Assembly (NCBI RefSeq): GCF_000764305.2
Contig: NW_025944485.1
Location: 62,001 to 126,000, forward strand
DNA: 64,000 bases
Direction of reading: 5' to 3'
Source: Hyalella azteca
Taxonomy: Eukaryota > Arthropoda > Malacostraca > Amphipoda > Hyalellidae
In this document: piece after piece, positions 10,733-22,850 of the stretch
Layout: every line of letters begins with the position of its first letter
How positions within the stretch are numbered: position 1 is the first letter of the stretch
Translations under genes and position numbers: made by a program
The notes under the pieces: model-generated
Seen by the model: only the letters and a program-made list of their open reading frames with translations
Told to the model about the DNA's origin: nothing
The model's database searches: none

Positions 10733-11110
10733 TGTTTGTTTGTTTGTTTGTCTGTCTGTCTGCTACAAATCTTGTAATCGTAATTTAATACACTTCTACT
10801 TATCCTATCGATCTGAAATTTTGCACACTTGTGTAAAGTTGGAGACAATGCATGAATCAAATGTCAAAATAAATGATTTTAAAAATTAAAAAATTTTTTT
10901 TTCAATATTAAAAAAATTGAAAAAATAATTTTGTCAACTACAAATCTTATAACTGATATTTGACACACTTTTACCTGTCAAATTGATCTGAAATTTTGCA
11001 CATTTGTGTGAAATTGGAGGCAATGCATGAATCAATTAACAGAATAAATAATTTTGAAAAAAAATTTATATATTAAAAAAATTGAAAAATAAATTTTTTA
11101 ATTTTCGAAA
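10733..11110 (+). repeat. TTGT/TCTG microsatellite plus 175-bp direct doublet
   Basis: A (TTGT)n-(CTGT)n tract at 10733-10762 is followed by a 175-bp unit beginning CTACAAATCTTGTAA at 10763, which recurs at 10938 at about 80% identity. Both copies contain GATCTGAAATTTTGCACA then GGNNGCAATGCATGAATCAA. The microsatellite-plus-unit arrangement is typical of a transposon tail or small satellite; I cannot name the family. Confidence 0.8.
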
Positions 11111-12955
11111 ATTAGATGAGAAATTCATTTTACATCTGTAAGATTGGAGATACTGGATTCTTTGGAAGTGTTGCCTTTAAAAAGTATTTTTTAAACGTAT
11201 ATTATTTTTATCATATAATAAATGACATCACTAATAACTAAGCATAATTTACTTGTTACTACAGACTACAGGAAAATTCTTTTAGTTAGAGAAGGTAAGT
11301 TACTTCATAAATTTGTACATTATTGTTCTTAATTAGGTTCGTTAAGTTATTGGAAACCATAAATACCATTACATACTATCGGATCTATCGGGCTCAGTTT
11401 GTGAAAGATATCGCGTTACTTCACCTCTCAAGCCCTGGGATTAATATCTTGGTAAACTAAGCAGGAAGGAGGACGCTACTTTATTTTACTTTCGCTCAGT
11501 TTCAAAATGTCTCAACTTTTAATTCCAGATAAGTCATTTTGTATTGAAGGTGGAAATGGGTTAATATAACTAATTAATGATCAAACAGTATATGAATGAC
11601 ACCACTTCACAATAATATGTATACCATGTAATATGGTATAAACACTTCAATACGTCAACAGCCTAGACTAGAACCGAGAAACCAGCCTCTTTCACGATTC
11701 CGTTCGGCACAATTACAGGCTAGCGCTCTTTTATAATTTTACAAAACATTAAAATGAAATACAAAAATTAAAACGTCTTTTATCTTACACTTTAACAACA
11801 TTCCTTGTTGAGTCGAACTGTGGCTAATTAATTGCTGATTTTATTATCTTGTACTAAAAAAGAGTTAAAGTTAAACGAGCGGCGAAGTTCACAGTAGATT
11901 TTATTCCGTAGGTTGCGATCGGCCATTAAAGTTTTAAGTTGCACTCTGGATTCGCGAGTTTGCGATTGGCAATCAAGGAATTTAACGAGCTGAATCGATT
12001 TACGGCTTTCGAAATTAGAACGATTACATTTTTAATGAACTTTGCCATCGAACTCGTGCAGAAGCTTGGCTCAGGCATTTGTTTGTTAGGCATTTATTAT
12101 TAAAAAAAAATTGTTAGGCATTTATTATTGTCATCATTCATGTGTTATGTTCGTTAGCTCTATTTTACTGTTCCTAATTTTTACTGAACTATTGAAAATT
12201 ATGAAATCTATGAACTATAATTACTGTTAATAATTTTTACATAGGTTAAATTTTGCAGTTCTTATTTTCAGCAAAAGCTCGGTGGTCAAACATAACAAAA
12301 TTTAATCTTTGTTTGTTGATCAATTTATACGTCGAAGAGTAAATATAGTTGAATTGGATGTCATTGATCAATGTTTGATTATTGTTCACAGAGCAAAAAT
12401 TTAAACGCAAGTAATTGAAATCTAACGGGACCTTATCGAAACAGAGATATTAATGCATTTTATTTCTATAATTACTGCTTAGGTTCCGATAAAAAAAATT
12501 CATTTGTATATTATAAATTGAGTTTCAAGGGAAAAACTATTGCCTTCATTTCAAGTTATTGCTAAAATAATTGTAATAATATTGTAATAATTTTCAAGCT
12601 GTAAAAAGTTATAATGTGATTACTAATAAATTAGATGAAATTAGTTCATTTTATGTCATCATTGATTAGGACAGAAATATCACCGTATATCATGAAGATG
12701 TTATGCAATAACCAGAGACTTCTAATTCAGGCGCAACTGCGGGGAAAGTTATCGCAACATGAAAAGGTGAATTGCAATGCACTTTCATAGTTAGTATAAT
12801 AATAAGAAACAATGAACGTGTTTTCGTAACAACGCAAAAGAGACATAAATTCTCTCTTCACAACAACGCCGGAAATGCTTTGAAGCTCTCATCATTAATT
12901 TGCTGTGACGTGAATGACCTCTCCAGACCGCTGACCTCACAACAAATCATTAGCA
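11111..12955. other. AT-rich DNA, nothing recognised
   Basis: No frame above about 65 codons and no repeat of note, apart from a small duplication of GGCATTTATTATT at about 12089 and 12117. Confidence 0.4.
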
Positions 12956-12956
12956 A

Positions 12957-13239
12957 ATGAGGGCTGGTCGATGGACGCAGCTCATCTGCCGAATATTTTT
13001 AATAGGGAAGAAAAACTTCGGTCTAGGTCAGGGTCAGCGTAGCCGACGTAGCGATGTCGGCACTGCAAGAACCAGTGTAGCGGGAGACGTGGAGGTGGAC
13101 GGTGTGAGGTGTCGAGGTCCGGTGGGCATGACTTGCGGACGCGGTGTTCAGAGATAAGGGAGATGTTCAGGGTTGAGAATACGCACGACGCATGAAAATT
13201 TGCAGGTTTGAGTAATTTTAGGGACACATGAATTGCCAA
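12957..13239. other. GC-rich island with short ORFs on both strands
   Basis: 13020-13160 is markedly GC- and CpG-rich against its surroundings. A plus-strand ATG frame (12957-13157, 66 codons) is Arg/Gly-rich, and a minus-strand frame (13239-12982, 85 codons) is Pro/Arg-rich. Neither has a recognisable motif, and low-complexity Arg/Gly or Pro content is what GC-rich noncoding DNA gives by chance. It could be an exon or promoter island. It ends about 70 bp before the MITE at 13311. Confidence 0.25.
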
Positions 13240-13310
13240 GCACTACAAGATAGTGCTAACTTTAATCTGTCTGTTCATTTACAATTTAACTTTGAATGAA
13301 TATAATTTTT

Positions 13311-13424
13311 AGCGCATTTTCTCATTAATGGAAAAAATGCACTATTGTGCTCGCCATGTCCGTCTGTCTGTCTGTCTGTCCGTCCGTCCGTGACCTCAAG
13401 TTTTCGTCGACGAGAAAATGCGCT
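13311..13424 (+). mobile_element. 114-bp MITE with 13-bp TIRs
   Basis: AGCGCATTTTCTC at 13311-13323 is the exact reverse complement of GAGAAAATGCGCT at 13412-13424. The core is ATGGAAAAAATGCACTATTG, then a CTGT/CCGT microsatellite (about 13361-13391), then TTTTCGTCGAC. The same structure recurs at 30158 and 58738 and partially at 7853 and 63983. No coding capacity. Its right side (TCTCTGTCACTCACTG) is followed within a few bases by the start of segmental duplication copy A at about 13442. Confidence 0.85.
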
Positions 13425-16400
13425 CTCTGTCACTCACTGCTGTAAGTTCTGAGTTATATTTTTTTTAGATATTTCGATTTCGTGTATTTAAGCATATTGC
13501 AGTACTTATTTCTGTGGAGGTAGTCCGCCAACTTTTTTTATTGCTGCCCGAACTTTAATGTAATGCCCATATTAATATTATATTATTGCCATATCGTGTT
13601 CGGCATAACATCAATGCAACCCAAGCAGATATTTTGTCACAACGCTTGGAAAGCGAATTCTGATTCATCGTTGAACCTTCCATTTACACATCACAATAGA
13701 CATATGCGTGACTAGTATATTACTGCCAATCAATGGTTGATAAATAACCGAGAAATTGTTTTCAATTATAGTTAATCAAATCTTTCAAAATAAGTCTACC
13801 GGTTTTTTGTTTGATAAATTTTTTGCCATGTTTAAATAGCTACCAGAGCACCAGTCTGATATGCACGATTAGCTCAGAGGTTGTTTGATTTTCTGGGTAG
13901 CAGTTTCTATGACTGATAACTTTATGTATATCCACCTGTTGCTTTAATTAAACTCTGTTTAGATTGAGAATACTTTTAATAGTTTCCCAGTCTATGATTA
14001 TAATTGATATTTTAATGGTAGATGCTTTTTACCTCTGACGACCGCGTTATTCGGAGTTGGAAATCTACAAACTTTTACTACCGCTCTTCTCCGATCTCCA
14101 GCCAGACTCTCCCAGACGTCACGGTAACCTGGTAGAAATCCTTGCTCCTATTTCGAGAGATCCTATAGTCCGTTATTTCGAGAGATCCTATAGTCTGTTA
14201 TTTCAGACCGCCCGGTATTGGCGAGATCCTAAGCTGCATTCCCTGACAAATTCTGATAATAAATAGTTCCTCAATCGCGGAACAATTTCCCGGGGCTGCA
14301 TCGGAGTTTCACATGTTAGTTCGTATCTCTTGGTATGTAATCTGGTAGAAGTGATCCGGGTCTATTGATTCTGGAAATCCAATCGACGGATTTTTTAGGA
14401 AAAAAATAAAGAGATCGATAAATTTATATTTTTGCAGAAGTTCATTGAGAGAAATGAGTGTCAGGCTGACATACTTGGGTTTGTCTAAAAATCGATACAT
14501 TCTTAGTAAATCTTATTGACTTCCTCTCGTTCTTAGACTCGCTATATTGAGTAAAATTTTATTCATGTAATTATCGAAAATTGTTTCCTCTGTTGTCATA
14601 ATTTAATGAGTCAATCAAGGGGGGCCAATAGATTCACTTCGTTTGGAATGCAGTTTCTGACAAATGCAAACGTAATTTTCTTTGCCTTTTGCTTACGAAG
14701 TCCTAAGTTCAGCATAAGAGAGTGTAAATTACAGCGGAAAATTCAGTAAGTGACAGTTTCTCGTGTACTTCTCCATAAGCTGCAAATTCTCGGGACTCGC
14801 GACGCGCGCGAATGAAGTCTAAGGTGCGTCATTGAACTCAAATAATGCTAAGTGATTCAATTTGGAGTCAGTTCTTCCTTTCACACTGGCAGCTAAATTC
14901 AATCTGTGATCAATGCAAATGATGCTCTGCAGATTTACAAGACTTTCTCGCTTCTTATAGCGCCTTTGCTGATGCATTCAGGGAATCTTCACCTGGAGTG
15001 GAATTATTATTAGATTTAAATAAAAAAAAGAATGTACAAGATTTTTTCATATTAATTTATTTTTCCTTACTTAAGCTGTCAGTAGATCAGTAAATGCGCA
15101 GAATACAACAGAGAAGGCGAATTTGCTAGCTCGAGAAATTATTCTTCGCGTATTAAATGCAAAACTTCCTCGGCCAACTTAATTGAAGTATCAAATTGCA
15201 GGTGTTGTAAATTGTTTGATGCTCGAAATGTTAAGTTAAAACTTGCTGAAGGTGTTTGGATTCTTATATATCAACCATTTTCATAAGGCGATTTTTTGGG
15301 TTTTTGACTGATTTAAATTTTTTCGGATCAAAGTTTTCAAAAAGCAGAATTCCATGTAATTATTTGCTGCGTAAGAAAATATTACTCAACTGAGCGAAAA
15401 AAACAGGATTTTAAAGAATTCAACTACGGAACTGCTTAATGGTAATGGATGAAAGTAAAGAATCCGACAATAATGAAATAAATTAATTCAATAAACATAA
15501 TAAATAAATAAATTTAATAAACGAAATAATAATATAAATACAAATAAAATACAAATAAAAATATGGAATGTTAGGATCGGAGATATATTTAGCCTGCTCC
15601 TGGTCATGATATCATGTTATATCCAAGATATAACGTTCAATTTCTTCAACGTCTGGTTAGTCAAGTCTGTTTCGGTGAAGGTTCGCTCGGTTAGGAAGCT
15701 GCGACTTGATAATCATGGCGATAAGTAAGTAGATAAGTATATTAGTAAATAGCTTAAGTAAGCAAAATAACCTATAGTTTTGTTACCACCGGATAAATTA
15801 TTATCAGTTAGTCGCAGAGCTGGATCTGCTGACGGTGGTTGCAGTCTATGGATAGTCATCGGGGCATCAGATTTTTTGACTGTGCTGAACTTGTGTAGAG
15901 ACAAAACTCATAACGTGGTAAGGATGTCAATTAACGGAGATTCTGCAAATCTTGATCACTGAATCGACAGATCGTTTTCAGAAAGTGAATGTAATCTGCG
16001 CACTTTTCTGACACGGAAACAGCAAAATTTTTACTCATTTTCGGGCTTTCAGAATCACTATGAAATAATTCGGAGCGGCAAGTTTTACTTATTTCCGGAT
16101 AATTGATGCAAGGTCGTTATTTTCCTCTTTTGGTTTAGTGCATAGAAAGATGATTGAATTTAATGCTATCTTGCATATATGTGTACTTAAACAATGCCTC
16201 GCATGCCTATATATCCTCCAGTTTCACTGAATTTCGCTATACGAACTCAATCACGCGAAAAACTTTAATTCTAACTCTGCGGTGATAAACTCACCTTGTT
16301 ATTAGTTCATGAGCTGCAATGATTTTGCTTCGTTAAGTTTAATTTATTTTAATAGTCATTCATTAACACAGGGATATCAAGTGCCCACGCAATGCATAAC

Positions 16401-17189
16401 TCTACGTACCATCAATGCTTATGTCGTTAAAGCTGTTTGATTATTCGTGTTTGAAAACAAATTTTGTTTTGACTATTATTTTTATTTTTCGAGAGTCAAT
16501 TTACTTTTCCACTATCGGTGTTCGTAATCCGGAATTAACAGAATTCGATACGAGCATTTCCCGGGTACTTTTTTTGCTCAGAAATAAATATGATGTTGCT
16601 GTTTTTTGTTTGTTTCAGATTTGGGTGCCTATATATATGAGACCAGTATAAAAATGAGCTGTAGAAATAAATGCACTCAATTGTCAGAATTTATACTAAA
16701 TTCCAGAATTGCGTCCTAAGGATAACACCAGGATTTACTCGTGTATGAGTTTCCGTTTCTTCAATCTTGACTCTCGTTCCGCATTACTCTTATTGCAACG
16801 ATCTACAAACAAATTAATTATCGTGTCTGATATGTCAAATAAATAATTGTCCTACAATTCATGTACTAATTCAAATGAGAGATTCGAGAAAGAGACAAGA
16901 CTGTTGCATTATTCTGGGTGACTAATATTTGAAGTTATATGAAGTGAAAAATTTACGCATATATTATCAAAATCACTTAACTGTAAATTCCCGTGATGAT
17001 TTTCATCTCTATAAGGCCTTAATAAGAATTTGGCTATAATAAAGAATGAAAGTTCCGTATTTTAAAACAGTTATGAATTTTATGTACATAAATTTACTGT
17101 AAAATTTTTCCATTCATTGTACACAGTCAAAATCTCGCTCGCTGCTCCACTTCAAAAACGCAACTTTATCGTGTATCCCTAACAAAATT

Positions 17190-17500
17190 AGGACGCGATA
17201 GCTGACGTTACGAACACATTTTAGAGCAGAACTTTCTCATAGACGTGAAAGCTCGTGCCAGGTCCCTAAGGCATAATTTGTGTCAAAGATTGTACGCAAT
17301 CGGGTTTTGTTCTTCCGTTGGCGACAAGGACGGCGCTGCCCGGCGCAATTTATTTGATAATGGACGGGCCGAGGGTCGATTTGTCACACTCGCCACATGG
17401 GGATTCTCAGGCTGTAAATTCTCAACTCCCTTCGAAAGACTTTACGCTGCACAGATGCATTGGCCTTAACATGGAGATCGCGATAGTCTCAATGGTCTCT
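17190..17500 (+). other. Conserved island in copy A (possible regulatory or small ORF)
   Basis: About 250 bp here differ from copy B (29700-30010) at only ten sites, roughly 4%, while the 160 bp just upstream differ by about 12%. A GTG-initiated frame (17245-17469, 74 codons) stays open in both copies without indels. Of its nine codon differences about six change the amino acid, which argues against a selected protein. The sequence is CpG-rich relative to its flanks. I favour a conserved noncoding element, or chance or conversion, over a gene. Confidence 0.35.
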
Positions 17501-18519
17501 ACTCAGTTTAGATATGACTGAACTAGGTTCGATTAAATGAGTGCAGATTCTGCAGAAGCATTGATATTGTTTGGGTGTTTCATGAGTATCTAAGGCGTGA
17601 CCATTACATTTTTATTAGCTGTTATCACTATATTACAGTATTTTATTTTAATAGTAGCATTAATTATTTCCATAATTATTATTTACAGTATGGCAAAATA
17701 TTATGATTAATAGGTACGAAAGCACACTACCAGCAAAAATAATAATCGCGTAGTACATCAATTTAATTAGGGCGACACTATTGTAAGCAACTAATAAACA
17801 TAGCAGAATTTAAACAGAATTTCACACGAAAACAGGCAAACAGAACTTCATGTGATAAATTAAGCAGAACAAAAACTTCTGTACTACATCTGTACATAAT
17901 TGCATAATTTTCAATTTTTCTTACAAAATTTTTCGTCCATTTATCATAGTACTAATTAATTTCATCGCATTAAAAGTCTAGCCGTTGGCTTTATATCTTT
18001 AAAACAGATTTCTAGGTATCTGTCACAAAGTTTAAAAAATGATCAGCTGCTAGGGGATGAAGCTGGACTTATTTTCGATAAATTTTTGTAACAAATGAAG
18101 GCCGCGACTGTGTTCAACATCAAAAGTTCAGATCTGGAAACTGGTGGCTCGTTAAGAGTCTTATTCTCCACAATAATGTTGAATGTTTGTGTAACGTTCG
18201 GTTTGCTTCTGAATCATTATTGGCTATTCAATTTTTGAGTCACTCACAGCCGATAAAGAACTTTAGTATTTTTAAAACGTTAAAATTCTCCATATTTTTG
18301 TTAAAAAACTTTCGAAGGCCACTCTATCATATGTTCAACATTCATAATTAAGTACGATTATCATCAAATTGATGACTAAATTTACATGGAGATTGATGCT
18401 CGAATTGGCAAAATTTAAGCAACTTAATAAATTAGCGTTTAACGATTTCAAGCTGATTTGAACTGTGCGCTTTATTCAAATATATTTCTTGTATAAAAAT
18501 AAACATTGGTCCTAAAGTC

Positions 18520-18860
18520 CTTAAATTTGAAGCACCGGAGGTACATGAAGGCTAAAGTTCAAAGCGCTTTCGCTCACATTACGGCACACTGTTTTGAGTG
18601 AAGGCGCACAGCAGAGCGAGTTGACTCGACAAGCAGAATTCCTGAATAAACGATAACATCTTCCTCGGTGTTCGACCAATGTGATGTTGAAGTTACGCAG
18701 AGTCATTCCGTCGTACGCTGACGCGCTCGCACTTCTGAACTCGTAAAGAGAAGTGGTTCTCTCCGGCTAACAAGAAGGTATAGTTGTGCGCAGTGCTAAT
18801 GGCGTTGTTTTGAATGACGTCACGTAAATTTCGTATCAGATTGACTGAATACCGTTGAAG
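18520..18860. promoter_or_regulatory. GC-richer patch with CRE-like TGACGTCA in copy A (weak)
   Basis: The palindrome TGACGTCA at about 18817-18824 matches the cAMP-response element core. The region from about 18550 holds many CG dinucleotides (TTCCGTCGTACGCTGACGCG). The partner block in copy B keeps TGACGTCG, so the palindrome is broken there, and has lost ~20 bp around TAGTTGTGCGCAGTGC. A promoter is possible, but no transcript is visible downstream. Confidence 0.2.
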
Positions 18861-21800
18861 TGATTATAATTTTGGAAATCTGCTTGACTATCCGCCTCAT
18901 TCAGATGTGCGCCTTAATGCAGAACATTGCCTCGTGTCTGTCCTGTATAAATTTAGAGCCTGTGGTCTGTCCTTGCAGATCTCTGATGGAAATATTGTCT
19001 GGCCAACGCGCATAGTCCATATGCGCTTGAAATTGTTACTCTCTAGCTTTTTACGTCACTTTACCTTCGATGCACCTGATTAATCCATTCATCTTTATAT
19101 TTAATCGTTAGTTTTATAATAATTTTATTATTGAATTTTAAACTGGTGATGTAGCTGGTCGAGAAGACGACATTTTCTTAGCTCTCAAAATGTCAGTTAT
19201 TTTTTCTTGAGCCAAAAAAATGAAGATACCTCAAAATTGCCCGCTATTTTAGAATTTTATCATTCATTGACCGTAGTAACAAGTTGACCGTTGGTGATGA
19301 AACGACAAGTTGAAGATTAAAAGACATGTTTATTCAAACAACATGTGCGCAATTTTATCTTTCTTTGTGTAATAATAATGGGAAAAGAATTATTTTTACA
19401 ATTTCCGAGAAGTGCTTTATTGAATCTGGTACGAATTTATTAAATAATAAAATCATCAGGAACACGATCATATATCCTTGAATTTTGTTTCAGTAGAAAT
19501 GTTGAACAAATGATGAGGAAAATATAAAATTAATGTTCATCCTACTATCGAAATCACTGCTGCAAATCACTGTAAATAATAAGTAATCGATTCATTAAAC
19601 GTCTAAATTTCGTGTTCAATTATTTCCAGGATTTTGAATAAAAATTTCTGAGTATTTTGAAAACTCATCGCGAGCAAAGCGAAGTCAATATTTGCATATG
19701 TTTTTCATCTAACATACTGTAATAATCGATTTTTTGTATAAGCGGTCGAGTTTTGTATGAAAACCTATTGACGACTTGATCTGGAACTAGTTTAAGCGAA
19801 TTGCAAATACGCTCAACAAATAGATTTATGTAACTTTTTATTTCTAACTCTCGCTAGATACTTAAGGAAATTACCTCCTGAAACAGCTGCGTGTGAAGTT
19901 AATGTCCTTCATGTCAGTGAAGATGGTTTCGTTAAGTAGATTGAGTGATGAAAATTCAGGTTTCGTTCATTGATAAATGGGATAGAATTGTCGAGAAATT
20001 GACTTGGCTTCAAACTCTTGCGCTGAAATTATTTGTTTGTATCCAATGAATAGTGGAAACTTAAATCGCTCTCATTTTAGGGGTTACTAAGTTTTAATCA
20101 AACATTTTAATAATTCCAGAACTTGCATGCGCAATTAAATATAATTTTTGCCGTGGAGAGCATGTGATATTTCGGTGAAAGCTCAGTTTTACCGAATTAA
20201 TTTGTAAGTCTATTAATTATTAAGCCAAGACTTAATACTCAAGCAGATATTATTCTGCTACTGCTGCTTCTTATTTTCCTTGCAATATATTCCATCAGGA
20301 CTGTTCCATTCTAAAGTTATCTATTCGAGACCGACTCTTGTAAAGACTCTCTTATCGCCAGCGCGGACTTCTGGGGCTATTATATTAATTGCTGCTGAAC
20401 TGGGCACGATTATTCATTGCTGTATTTGCTAGCGTGCACATCACGAGAGGTGGTGCATGACTATAGACTAAATACCTTAATTGTAGTGATGCAGACCATG
20501 TAACAAAAATGAGTTGCCTAGAACGCAAAGCTATTAGATTCATAAATATTCAAATAATATATTAATATATAGATATATATCTTTTGGCTGATATTCTCCA
20601 AAATTGCAGCGTTTTGATAAAATGAACGTTTACTCGTCGTTAGTCTCAATCTGTTTTTGATTAATATAAATACCATCATCGTCCATTCAAACTTGGGATT
20701 CTACAAAAAAAATTGATTTATGTATAAAACTAAACAATTGGCAATCTTCATTTTCAAGAGATCGCATTTAATAATCGTACATATTCCACACGTAGTAAGT
20801 TGTTACAAGATTAAAGATTATTGAAAATTTGATTGAGTTTTTGATGGTCACTCACTGGCTGATGACGAATCTTAGATACTCCCTAATTGAATTTCTTCTT
20901 TATATTTATTTATAGAAAATATTAGGTTTTCAAGACGTAGGTTTGACCATGATCTTCAATAAAACTGCACTTGTCTCGCATCACCAGGAACAAATATGGC
21001 GTGCAATACGGGAATGTCTACGACACTCGCTGGCACCGCGCATCGTTCTCATTGTGCGCCGGAATTTATTTCAGACGCCGTGTCCCGCGAAAATCTTTTC
21101 AGATGTACGGCAGTTACCGAGCAGACTCTTCCTTCCCTGGTCTTTCTGCTCGATGCTTTGCCCGTACAAAGGAAAGTCCGAGGCTCTCCCTGAGGCTCTC
21201 ACACGAGGCGCCATCATGAGAAGCTTCTGAAGTATTCATGAGATGTACGAACTTATGGACGTTATTCATCGACATCATAGCATCGTATGGACATGAAATA
21301 AAACTTGAATATCCAAACGGACCTTCCTTCAGTTGAGAAAGAGGCGTTGTGAGAAAAAGAATGGATTTTTAATTTGGGAAATTTTTAATGTCGCCTATGT
21401 GAACGGGGAAAAAATTGTAAATTGTGACTATTATACTTTTGAAAATACCAGTATCACAAAGCATCATAGTTTATCAATCAATGTGATCACCTGAAATTTT
21501 CTCTATTAAAATTTTGTTACGAGGTCATCTGCCAGCTTTATTGATGGCTTCAGCCTCCGGTGGGGGAGGGACGTTAGGGCCATTTTATACATGAGTAAAC
21601 GGGAAAATTTCTTGCGAAAATGAATGAACATTTTTTTAAAGGCGTCGCGTCATAACAAACAGATTTGAATTCTTTAAATTAGTTCCATCGATTGCTGAAT
21701 TTCGTAATTATTAAAACTTGCTAAAGCTAATGAATAAATAAAGATATTAAAATGTACGTCGTGGAAAAACAATAATGTTATACATGAATTTGCGACAATT

Positions 21801-22850
21801 AACCTCTCCCAAACATTTCAGTACAGCAGCAAAGCGTCACAAGTAAATGCATAAATATGATGACCAGTTCACATCTTGGATAGATTCCATATCGAAACAA
21901 CAAATGGTGATCTGAGTTTGCACGTTTCTTGTCCGCTCTTAAACGCTTCTGCAACAAAGAAATTACGCAATACTGCCAGGCTTTATTCGTCTTTGTCGGC
22001 CGGCACGCGTCGCGTTCGTTCACTCGATGCTTTCACTAAACAAGTCTGCATATATAGGCTATTTCTTCTGCAAATGCGATGATACTTCATTATTTCAAAG
22101 CGAATCGAGATTAAAGTTCTGCCATCTACACTCGGTACTTGGATAGAACCTGGAAGCTTTCGACGTATTTTTTGTGACCGCGCAGGGGACAGAATAATTT
22201 GGACGAATTGCAGAATTTATCAATTAAGTTTATTTTCCCACTCACATTCTGGTCTTTAAAAGATTTTTAAGTGTGCCTTTCAACTTCCCATCGAATTATT
22301 AGAATAGTATGAAACTTTCTGATGATTTGTTGACTAAGCGATTCTCAAAATCATCGGAGCCTTGAGTTTATTTGCCAAAATCTCTGAATTTAAAATGATT
22401 GCCCTGATGGATTAGCGCATCAAATTTTCATCAACTGGCCAGGCTGAGTTCTCCAAAAGTTTTTATCTGCCCCTTAATATCTTGATTGATATAAAATTTA
22501 GTTCTAGCAAAGAAATTGGATGGTCTTCCTGGCTTGGCTGATGTATCCTTACAACCGACTCAATTATTTATGGGAATTTGGTCCTAGTGTAAAAATACAT
22601 TTGTGGATGATCAATTAATAAAAGAGTTTATGAAAAGTATATAATGTAACAAACTACAGATAGTTTGTGAAACTTATCGCTTCTGCTGATGTGCAAGGGT
22701 TTAAAGTTTTGATTTCATACCCAAGTGCTTTTTGATAAGTAAAATATAGAGTAGATATTTTTCGCCTAGTAATATAATGTCACAAAACAGTTAACATATT
22801 TTTGAACCCATTTTACTATCAACTTAAAACATAAATGGATATCATTCACT

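Larger units (their letters stand above)
13442..22850 (+). repeat. Segmental duplication, copy A (9.4 kb)
   Basis: This block aligns in the same orientation with 25808-34977. Anchor pairs: 13445/25811, 16552/29069, 17251/29760, 19141/31836, 21101/33268, 22801/34923. The offset drifts between about 12.1 and 12.7 kb because of indels. Segments specific to A include about 20180-20285 and 20655-21085. Divergence by eye is below 1% for 13442-14050, about 10-20% for 14280-17100, about 4% for 17190-17500 and about 3-5% for 19300-20130. No gene is recognisable inside, and conserved ORFs (for example 17245-17469) do not show a clear excess of synonymous change. A 25-bp tandem duplication (TTTCGAGAGATCCTATAGTC and four more bases to GTTA) at about 14151-14200 is single-copy in B. 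Confidence 0.93.

Noticed and set aside
13861..13920. tRNA-like D-arm word GATTAGCTCAGAGG, present in both A and B
   Set aside because: No matching anticodon stem, T-arm or acceptor stem can be folded around it.
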